A DNA stretch of 36,790 nucleotides from Streptacidiphilus anmyonensis (GTDB taxonomy: Bacteria > Actinomycetota > Actinomycetes > Streptomycetales > Streptomycetaceae): assembly GCF_000787855.1 (NCBI RefSeq), contig NZ_BBPQ01000081.1, forward strand, positions 1 to 36,790, read 5' to 3'. Below are positions 16,715 through 25,672 of the stretch, in pieces (within the stretch, counting starts at the first letter, position 1; every line of letters starts with the position of its first letter). The notes below the pieces were generated by a model. It was not told the DNA's origin and searched no databases. It saw only the letters and a list, made by a program, of their open reading frames with translations. The position numbers and the translations under genes are program-made.

Positions 16715-17365
16715 TCATGCGACCAGCTGCTCCGCGAGCTGGACAGCCTCGGCCAGAGTGTCGGCCACCGGCACCCCGATGCGCGACAGTCCGCGCCGCG
16801 AACCGGCCCCGCCGGTGTACAGCACCGACCGCACGCCCGCCTCGGCGGCGGCCGCGGCGTCGTCCGGCACGTCGCCGATCAGCACCGTACGGGCCGGATC
16901 CACCGCGTCGCCCAGCGCGACCAGATGGCGCACCAGATACTGGCCCTTGCCCGTCAACCCCGAATCGCCGTCCCGGCCGTCGACCCGGCGGAAGTGCCCG
17001 TCGATCCCGAAGCTGCGCACGAGCGGCACCAGCTCCTCGTGCCCGTACATCGACAGCAGCGACTGCGACCGCCCCGAGGCGAGCAGCTCCAGCGCGCCGG
17101 CGGTCAGCCCGCAGGACTCGCGCAGTGTGATGTAGTGCGCGTTGAAGGCCGCGTCCATCCGCGCCCACTCCTGCGGCGAGGGCATCCGCCCGAGCCGGTC
17201 GGCGTAGCAGTCGATGACCGGTATCCGGTACCACTCGCGGTACTCCTCCACCGTCATCGGCGGCAGCCCGAGCTCGCCGAAGGCGGCGTTGCTCGCGTCG
17301 ACGACCGCCGAGATGTCGTCGAAGAGGGTGCCGTTCCAGTCCCAGACGATGTGTGGTGCGCGCAT
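16715..17365 (-). CDS. HAD-superfamily hydrolase (phosphoglycolate-phosphatase-like)
   Basis: A 216-residue cytoplasmic phosphatase-type protein. Motif I is WDWNGTLFD, with Asp9 as the expected nucleophile and Asn where the second acid usually stands (DxNGT, a recognised subgroup). Motif II is SLLSMYG, and motif IV is VLIGDVPDDAAAA. A helical cap domain lies between residues about 15 and 85. ATG 17365 is only four codons before the core domain. A TTG at 17395 abutting the previous stop would add ten residues but has no ribosome binding site. It sits between the DUF6912-like gene (30-base gap) and pruA (7-base gap), probably in one operon. The substrate is unknown. Confidence 0.8.
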   Translation of the reverse strand: MRAPHIVWDWNGTLFDDISAVVDASNAAFGELGLPPMTVEEYREWYRIPVIDCYADRLGRMPSPQEWARMDAAFNAHYITLRESCGLTAGALELLASGRSQSLLSMYGHEELVPLVRSFGIDGHFRRVDGRDGDSGLTGKGQYLVRHLVALGDAVDPARTVLIGDVPDDAAAAAEAGVRSVLYTGGAGSRRGLSRIGVPVADTLAEAVQLAEQLVA

Positions 17366-17395
17366 GAGCAGGACGCTATCGGGCCGGTCTGACAA

Positions 17396-17911
17396 TCACG
17401 GCAACAGCCCGGGAATCTCCTGCGTCGCGAACCAGAGCAGCTCGTGGTCCTCGGCGCCGTCGACGGTGAAGCGCGCGTCCTCGTCCCCCGCGTCGGCCGC
17501 GGCCAGCGCGATCGCGGCGGCGGCGATGTCCTCCAGCACGTCGGCGTCGTCCGCGTCGGCGTGCACGGACGCCGCCTTCGCCAGCCGCAGCGGCTCGTTC
17601 AGCCGGATCGCGCCCAGCGCGGCGGCCTCCTCGTGCTCGGCCTGCACGTTCAGCGCGACCGCGCCGTCCGGCACGTCCGCCGCCACGACCACCCGGCGCC
17701 GCGGCGCGTCCGGCTCCTCGGCCAGCATCCGCAGCGAGGCCAGCGCGGCGCGGACCAGCGCGGCGTACTCCAGCTCCTCGATGTCGTCGCTGAGGTACCA
17801 CTCGCGCAGCGCCGGCGTGACGGCATAGGCCCGCAACGGCGGCGGCGCGACGGCGCCGTCGGCATGAGCCTTGGCAAGACCGGTCAGGGTGAGGGGCACG
17901 TAGACGCGCAT
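17396..17911 (-). CDS. DUF6912-like hypothetical protein
   Basis: A 171-residue acidic cytoplasmic protein starting MRVYVPLTLTGLAKAHADG, typical of a conserved actinobacterial family of unknown function. There are no membrane segments or recognisable catalytic motifs. The middle has a REWYLSDDIEELEYAALVRA helix, and the C-terminal half is rich in Ala, Asp and Glu. The start is placed at the ATG where family members begin; no strong ribosome binding site precedes it. It is the first gene of the probable operon with the HAD hydrolase and pruA. Confidence 0.7.
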   Translation of the reverse strand: MRVYVPLTLTGLAKAHADGAVAPPPLRAYAVTPALREWYLSDDIEELEYAALVRAALASLRMLAEEPDAPRRRVVVAADVPDGAVALNVQAEHEEAAALGAIRLNEPLRLAKAASVHADADDADVLEDIAAAAIALAAADAGDEDARFTVDGAEDHELLWFATQEIPGLLP

Positions 17912-17950
17912 GCGCTCAGGATAAGGCGTCAACGCGACCCGGCGACGCCG

Positions 17951-17996
17951 GTCGCTCAACGTAATCGATCGAGTGGCATTCCGTCGCTCTACGTGA
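17951..17996. repeat. Pair of 14-base direct repeats in a divergent intergenic region
   Basis: GTCGCTCAACGTAA (17951-17964) and GTCGCTCTACGTGA (17983-17996) are 32 bases apart start to start, about three helical turns. They lie between the DUF6912-like gene and the divergent Rv3235-like gene, where regulators would bind. Confidence 0.4.
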
Positions 17997-18133
17997 CCGC
18001 AGCCCGGCGGGCCCACGGTCCATCGCCACAGCTCAGGGCATGTTTTTCACTCGGATAAGTGATTCTCCCAGGGTCACCACGGCCGCCGCGAAGATCCTTG
18101 TTCGCCACCATCCGTCACCGATACACGTCTGCC

Positions 18134-18547
18134 ATGACGACGCACACCGGCAACGTTCGCATCGGCCGCCTCCACGGTGTCGGCGCCAGGCGCAGGCCCA
18201 CGCCGTGCACGACACCCCAGAACCCGCTGGCCCGCGCCTACGCGCAGCGGCTGCTGGAGGTTCTCACGGGCATGCGCCCCCAGGAGCAGTTGCTGGCCTT
18301 CGCGACCGAGGACGTCTACGACCGGGTCCGCACCCTGCGGGCCCTCGGCTGCCTCCGCGCGGACGGCTCCCGCCCGCTGCTGCAACGGGTCTTCGACTCC
18401 GCGCCACGACACGACGCCCTGGAGGTCACCGCCCTCGTCCGCATCGGCGCCCGGACCGAGACCCTCGCCTTCCGGCTCGAGTGCCGTGCCCTGAGGCGCA
18501 GTCAGAACGTGACCTGGCGCTTCACCGCACTGGAGTCACGCTGGTGA
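18134..18547 (+). CDS. Rv3235-family protein
   Basis: A small basic protein of 137 residues, conserved in actinobacteria beside secA. The N-terminal 35 residues are rich in Arg, Pro and Thr; the core begins at NPLARAYAQRLLEVLTGMRP, followed by EQLLAFATEDVYDRVRTL and a strand-rich C-terminus with the VTALVRIGARTETLAFRLE segment. No enzymatic motif is seen and the function is not established. ATG 18134 is preferred because conservation starts soon after it; no ribosome binding site is visible, so a leaderless or weakly translated message is possible. It is convergent with secA across a long repeat hairpin. Confidence 0.7.
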   Translation: MTTHTGNVRIGRLHGVGARRRPTPCTTPQNPLARAYAQRLLEVLTGMRPQEQLLAFATEDVYDRVRTLRALGCLRADGSRPLLQRVFDSAPRHDALEVTALVRIGARTETLAFRLECRALRRSQNVTWRFTALESRW

Positions 18548-18560
18548 GTTGCACGACCAA

Positions 18561-18738
18561 GGGGCGCGGGGCTGTGCCGATCGGCGGCTCCGCCGCGTGG
18601 CGCGACAAGCCACCCGGTGTGGTGACCCGCCGCTCGAGCAGGGCCGTCCGCACCGGGTGGTTGCTCGCGCCCACGCTGGGGGCACCTCCCGGCCGAAGGC
18701 TGGGGGAGGAGCCGCATGTCAGCAGCGCCCCGCGCCCC
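18561..18738. repeat. Intergenic repeat with nested stems, GGGGCGCGGGG family (copy 2)
   Basis: Outer arms GGGGCGCGGGGC (18561-18572) and its complement (18727-18738) enclose an inner stem: 18600-18615 (with GACAAGCCACCC) pairs with 18655-18670 (GGGTGGTTGCTCGCGC) with few mismatches. Both inner blocks recur inverted in copy 1 (8230-8245 and 8175-8190). Lying between convergent genes, it probably terminates transcription from both sides. Confidence 0.75.
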
Positions 18739-18744
18739 TGGGGG

Positions 18745-21480
<2,736 letters not shown>

Positions 21481-21530
21481 GTGGGCTGGCTCCTTGCCTG
21501 GATGGACCGGGCGACTGTATCGGGCACCTT

Positions 21531-21563
21531 GCTCGCGGTGGTAACGAATAGGCCACCGCGAGC
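21531..21563 (-). promoter_or_regulatory. Hairpin in the secA leader
   Basis: GCTCGCGGTGG (21531-21541) and CCACCGCGAGC (21553-21563) form a perfect 11-bp stem with an 11-base loop, 51 bases before the GTG. It could be a terminator for upstream transcription or a leader structure; a possible -10 (TACGAT, 21571-21566) lies just upstream on the minus strand. Confidence 0.45.
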
Positions 21564-21580
21564 CCATCGTATGCGAGGAG

Positions 21581-21611
21581 CCCGTGCTGCCGGGAGGTCC
21601 GTCAGCACGGG
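21581..21611 (-). terminator. Terminator candidate after the GH114-like gene
   Basis: CCCGTGCTG and CAGCACGGG form a 9-bp perfect stem with a 13-base loop, 75 bases downstream of the stop codon of the pel-like operon. Confidence 0.45.
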
Positions 21612-21685
21612 GCATGGTGTCGTCCGCACGAGTGGCATTCTTTTTGCGTCGACAGCGGTCGAAATCGGACAGCGGAAATCCCGCC

Positions 21686-22525
21686 TCAGCAAGTCTGCCG
21701 CCATGCGTCCAGTTCCAGGTGCTTACGGATGGCACTGATTCCCAGCCCCCGCGTCTGCGCGCAGAACGCCGACGTCGGCACGGCGTACTCGGCGTCGAAG
21801 ACGGGCCGGCCGGCCTTCACGAAAGCGGTCAGCGCCGCGCACGTGCGCAGTTCGGCGCACTGCTCGTCCACCCCGTAGTCGAAGTCCGGCCGGAGCGCGG
21901 CCACCTGGTCGAAGTCGTTCTTCAACCCCACGGCCAGGCCGCGCTGGTGGGCGAGCCGGGCGACCGCGCGGTCGAAGGCGAGCTGGTCGGCGGCGGTGAG
22001 CGGAAAGCCGGTGTCGTTCTCGTAGCCGTCCATGTTGTCCGGCTCGACTCCGTCGAAGCCCTTCGTGCGGCACTCGTCGAGGCGGTGGGCCAGCAGCGGC
22101 GTCAACAGGTCGAGCCGCCGGACGTCCAGCCACCGTTCGTCGGGCCAGCCGTCGAGGGGCCTGCCGAGCAACTCCTTCGGGTAGTTTCCGGCGTCCGGCC
22201 GATACGGCTCCCAGCTCCCGGCGTTGACGTAGCAGATGACCCGACGTCCGGAGCGGTGCAGGGCGGCGACGACGGAGGCCGCGTTGTCGTCGGCGTCGAT
22301 GTCGTAGACGTCGGCCCGGACGGAGGTGTCGACGGGCGTGGTCAGCTGCCACTGCCAGCTCAGCCCTGCCCGCGGCCGCCACCACGCGTCGGCGGCGTCG
22401 GACCCTGCGGGTCCGGTCAAGGCGGAGGCGGAGCGGGAGGGGACCGTCGCCGGTCCGCCCGCACAGGCGGTGAGCATCGCCCCGAGCAGGGCGGTTGCGA
22501 TCATCTTGGCCCGCATTCTTTTCAT
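21686..22525 (-). CDS. GH114-type (endo-alpha-1,4-polygalactosaminidase-like) lipoprotein
   Basis: A 279-residue TIM-barrel glycosidase of the TM1410/GH114 group, the fold of the hydrolase domain of PelA and of enzymes that cut galactosaminogalactan. The N-terminus is a lipoprotein signal with Cys21 (LTAC), so it should sit on the outer face of the membrane. Family segments are Y74-D-I-D77, [20 protein letters not shown] (about 97-116), the FDGVEPDN segment with Glu161 and Asp163 (expected catalytic acids), GLKND and DEQC with Glu221. It starts 20 bases after the membrane protein gene, in the operon glycosyltransferase-membrane protein-hydrolase. ATG 22525 gives the full signal peptide; the ribosome binding site is weak (AAAGAAAG). 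The likely role is trimming or releasing a galactosamine-containing polymer, by analogy. Confidence 0.8.
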   Translation of the reverse strand: MKRMRAKMIATALLGAMLTACAGGPATVPSRSASALTGPAGSDAADAWWRPRAGLSWQWQLTTPVDTSVRADVYDIDADDNAASVVAALHRSGRRVICYVNAGSWEPYRPDAGNYPKELLGRPLDGWPDERWLDVRRLDLLTPLLAHRLDECRTKGFDGVEPDNMDGYENDTGFPLTAADQLAFDRAVARLAHQRGLAVGLKNDFDQVAALRPDFDYGVDEQCAELRTCAALTAFVKAGRPVFDAEYAVPTSAFCAQTRGLGISAIRKHLELDAWRQTC

Positions 22526-22545
22526 GTACTTCTTTCTTTGCCTCG

Positions 22546-23985
22546 TCACCGGTGCCGGGTGGCGGCGGCGACGGCGAGCGCGGCCAGGGTGAACAGCGCC
22601 GTCGCCGCGACGACGCCCACCCAAGCCTGCGCCGTTCCCGCGTCGACCCCCGCCAGCCGCGCCGCGACCAGCGCGAGCGCCGCCGCGGACGCCCCGAGCG
22701 CGGCCCGGCCGAGCAAGCCGAGGGACTGGAGCAGTTGCGCGCTCCAGATCGCCGCGGCCAGGGCCGTCAGGCTGCCCACGCCCGGCCCCGAGGTCCCCGA
22801 CCAGCACTGCTCGGCGATCCACGCGAGCGCGGCGACCAGCAGCAGGTAGCCGCCGAGGCATCGCAGCAGCGCGCCGAGGACCAGCCCGTGGAACTCCCGC
22901 GCGGCCCCGGCCCGGCCCAGAGCCAGCTCCATCGCCCCGCGGCAGCGCGCCAGGAACCACTCCGCACCGCCCATGCTGAGCGTCAGGGCCACCGTCGTCG
23001 GCCCGACGTCCGCGAGCGTCAGCACGGCGACCGCCAGACCGAACACCCCCGCCTGGCCCGCGTCCCGCCACAGGGACGGCTCCCCGGGCTTCCCCGCGCC
23101 GGTCCACGGTTCGGCGCGCCCCGTCTCGCGCCAGCCCGCCCGGACCGTCAACACCAGGGCGAGCAGGACGAGAAGCGCACCGAGCGGCCCCGGCGGGCCC
23201 GGCAGGCCCACCGGCCGGGCGACCAGCAGCCACAGCGCGCCGCACGCGACCGGCGTGAGCGCACCGACGAGCGCGCGTTCGCGGCCGAGGACCAGCAACG
23301 CGGTCGCCGAGGCGAAGTACAGCCCCTGCCCGAGCGCGTAGCCGACCGCCGCCGGCGGCGAACCCGACAGCGCGGCCGCGACGGCCGCCACCGGCAGGCA
23401 GAGCGCCACGCCCGCCGCGCCGCCCCGGGCCAGACACCCCGCCGCGGCGACCGACTCGCCCCGGCCCAGCCGCAGATAGCCGAGGTGGGCCACCGCCTGG
23501 CTCCAGCTCCAGCAGAACAGCAGCGCCGCGCCCGCGCACCACAGCGAGCCGGACGGCGGCCCCGCCAGCACGAAGGCGAGGCCCGGCAGGGCGAACAGGA
23601 CACCACGCAGCGCACTGCGCGTCGCGGGCACACCCCAGGCGGACGCGCGCGCCGGGCGGCGGGCCAACCGCAGTCGCACCCGCTTGGGCACGGCGCGTGA
23701 GACGCGCTGCCCCTTCGGGTGGGCGCGCCGGAACAGCTCCTCCCCCAACTCGAAGGCGTCGCGACGGCCGTAGCGCTGCTGTATCTGACCGTCGCTGAGC
23801 CCCTCGGCCTCCAACGCCGCGACCAGCTCCAGCGCGTGCACGGCCCCGGCCGCCACCTCGGCGAAACGCACCGCTATCTCCTCGGCCGGATCCTCCGCGA
23901 CCGCGTGCCGCACCGCCGTCGGCGGCAACGCCGCGGGCACCGGATCGAGCCGCAACCCCCTTACGAGTTCGACGAACCCGCTCAT
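22546..23985 (-). CDS. Polytopic membrane protein of the pel-like cluster (candidate PelG-like exporter)
   Basis: A 479-residue protein. The first ~120 residues are soluble and helical (segments RFAEVAAGAVHALELVAALE and LSDGQIQQRYGRRDAFELGEEL) and end in a very basic stretch (RVRLRLARR). The remaining 350 residues form about 11-12 membrane helices, e.g. GVLFALPGLAFVLAG, VGYALGQGLYFASATALLVL and VGVVAATALFTLAALAVAA. The helix number fits a MATE/PelG-like flippase, but I see no motif that proves it, so PelG is inferred from context. ATG 23985 overlaps the stop of the PelF-type gene (ATGA), so the two are translationally coupled. The cytoplasmic N-terminus might bind the glycosyltransferase or a regulator. 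Confidence 0.6.
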   Translation of the reverse strand: MSGFVELVRGLRLDPVPAALPPTAVRHAVAEDPAEEIAVRFAEVAAGAVHALELVAALEAEGLSDGQIQQRYGRRDAFELGEELFRRAHPKGQRVSRAVPKRVRLRLARRPARASAWGVPATRSALRGVLFALPGLAFVLAGPPSGSLWCAGAALLFCWSWSQAVAHLGYLRLGRGESVAAAGCLARGGAAGVALCLPVAAVAAALSGSPPAAVGYALGQGLYFASATALLVLGRERALVGALTPVACGALWLLVARPVGLPGPPGPLGALLVLLALVLTVRAGWRETGRAEPWTGAGKPGEPSLWRDAGQAGVFGLAVAVLTLADVGPTTVALTLSMGGAEWFLARCRGAMELALGRAGAAREFHGLVLGALLRCLGGYLLLVAALAWIAEQCWSGTSGPGVGSLTALAAAIWSAQLLQSLGLLGRAALGASAAALALVAARLAGVDAGTAQAWVGVVAATALFTLAALAVAAATRHR

Positions 23986-25502
23986 GCGGCGACCCCGTCG
24001 GCGTCCACGGGCACGGCCCTGCTGACCGGAACGGCTTCGGCGCCGATCGCCGCGCAGGCGAGCCGCGCCTCCTTGCCCGCGCCGGACAGTTCCTCGTACA
24101 GGGCCCGGTACTGGGCCACCGTGCGCTCCACGGTGAACCGTTCCGTCACCCGGCGTCGTGCGGCGGCGCCCAGGCGGGCGCGGCGTCCCGGATCACGCAG
24201 CAGGGCCAGCGTGGCGGTGGCGAGCGCCCCGGGCTCGCGGGCGGGGACGACCAGGCCCGTCTCGCCGACCGCCTCCCGCACCCCGCCCACGTCGGTGGAG
24301 ACCGTGGCCCGGCCGCAGGCCATCGCCTCGATCAGGCTGAACGGGAAGCCCTCGGAGATGCTGGAGAGCAGCACCACCGAGCCCGCCGCGTAGGCGTCCT
24401 TGACCGCGTCGACGCGGCCCTCGAAGACGACGCGGCCGGTGACCCCGAGCTCCTCAGCGAGCGCGTCGAGCCGCGCCCGGTACGCCTCTCCCCCGGCGGG
24501 CACACCGCCGAAGAGGCGCAGCCGCACCTGCGGCAGCTCGGCGCGCACCAGCGCGAAGGCGCGCAGCAGCGTCTCCAGGTCCTTGATCGGGTCGATCCGT
24601 CCGGCCCAACTGAGCGTCAGCTCCTCGGGCTCGGGACCGGCGACGGGGAACTGCCGCAGATCCACGCCGTTGTAGACGGTGCGGATGCGCCGCGGGTCGC
24701 AACCGCCGTGCTCCTCCCAGCGGCGGTTGTACCGGTTGCACGGCGCGACGACGTCGGCGCAGCGGTAGCTCTCGGTGGCGAGCATCCGGTAGAAGCCGAG
24801 CAGCAGCGTCTTGACCGGACGGCGGAACGGCGGGTTGCGGAAACCGAGGAAGCGCTCGCGCAGGTAGATGCCGTGCTCGGAGAGGAGCAGCGGCACGCCG
24901 TGGAAGCGGCGGGCCGCCAGGGCGGGCAGCGCGGCGAGCCCGCCCGTCGCGACGTGCGCGACGCCGCGCGCGGGCGGCTGGACGGCGAGCGGACGCAGCG
25001 CGTGCTCCAGCAGGTCGGTGCCCTCCAGCGCGTCGCGCAGCGTGGGCCGGTCCCTGCTGGTGGCCAGGAACGGCAGCCGCCAGACTCCCTGGAGCGAGCG
25101 CAGTGCGCCCTCGGTGCGCAGCGCGGCCGTCAACGAGCCGCCGGTCAGCGCGAATTCGGAGAGCTGGTAGAGCTCGTCGGCGAAGTGGTGCTCGAAGTCC
25201 GGATCGAGCAGCGAGAGCAGGAAGCGCTCGTAGCCGGCGAGGAAGCGCCGCAGCGCCCGCCCGCGCGGGGCCCGACCCCCCGGTGTGGGACCCCACAGCG
25301 GCACGGTGCTGACCGAGGCGACCTGCCTCGGCAGCGGCCAGACCACCGGCTCCGCGCCCGAGCCGGTGATCCCCAGGACGTGGAAGCGGACGTCGGGCAT
25401 CCCGTGGACCAACTGGTCGCACCAGGTGCTGACGCCACCGTGGATGTACGGATACGTGCCCTCCGTCAGCATGGTGACCTCAAGCGGCCCCGGGCTGTTC
25501 AT
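23982..25502 (-). CDS. pelF: GT4-family glycosyltransferase, PelF type
   Basis: A 506-residue cytoplasmic glycosyltransferase. The N-terminal half is the DUF3492-type domain of PelF proteins, with TEGTYPYIHGGVSTW at residues 13-27 and the LLSEHGIYLRER segment near the middle. The C-terminal half is a GT4 domain with TVYNGVDLRQF, LSWAGRIDPIKDLETLL and the donor-binding SEGFPFSLIEAMACG loop, whose two glutamates match the usual E-x7-E pattern. PelF polymerises the Pel polysaccharide (rich in GalNAc/GalN) from UDP-sugar; family and neighbours support the same kind of role here, while the sugar is inferred. The start follows 33 bases after a strong hairpin that separates it from the upstream deacetylase gene. 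Confidence 0.83.
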   Translation of the reverse strand: MNSPGPLEVTMLTEGTYPYIHGGVSTWCDQLVHGMPDVRFHVLGITGSGAEPVVWPLPRQVASVSTVPLWGPTPGGRAPRGRALRRFLAGYERFLLSLLDPDFEHHFADELYQLSEFALTGGSLTAALRTEGALRSLQGVWRLPFLATSRDRPTLRDALEGTDLLEHALRPLAVQPPARGVAHVATGGLAALPALAARRFHGVPLLLSEHGIYLRERFLGFRNPPFRRPVKTLLLGFYRMLATESYRCADVVAPCNRYNRRWEEHGGCDPRRIRTVYNGVDLRQFPVAGPEPEELTLSWAGRIDPIKDLETLLRAFALVRAELPQVRLRLFGGVPAGGEAYRARLDALAEELGVTGRVVFEGRVDAVKDAYAAGSVVLLSSISEGFPFSLIEAMACGRATVSTDVGGVREAVGETGLVVPAREPGALATATLALLRDPGRRARLGAAARRRVTERFTVERTVAQYRALYEELSGAGKEARLACAAIGAEAVPVSRAVPVDADGVAA

Positions 25503-25535
25503 ACGGGCTCGGCCCCCCTCGGGCGTTCGCGGCGG

Positions 25536-25570
25536 GCCAGGGCCCGGGGCGTTGCGTCCCGGGCCCTGGC
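25536..25570 (-). terminator. Hairpin between deacetylase and PelF-type genes
   Basis: GCCAGGGCCCGGG and CCCGGGCCCTGGC form a perfect 13-bp stem with a 9-base loop. As terminator or attenuator it would reduce read-through from the deacetylase gene into pelF. Confidence 0.7.
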
Positions 25571-25620
25571 TCTGCCGTCTGTGCGACTGGTGATGGCGGT
25601 GGTGCTCGACGGCTCTGTCC

Positions 25621-25650
25621 GTCCGTTCCTTGCCGTTCCTTGCCGTTCCT
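25621..25650. repeat. Three tandem decamers
   Basis: GTCCGTTCCT, TGCCGTTCCT, TGCCGTTCCT, directly after one another in the spacer downstream of the deacetylase gene. The function is not apparent. Confidence 0.6.
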
Positions 25651-25672
25651 GCGGTGCCCCGCGATGCCTCGG

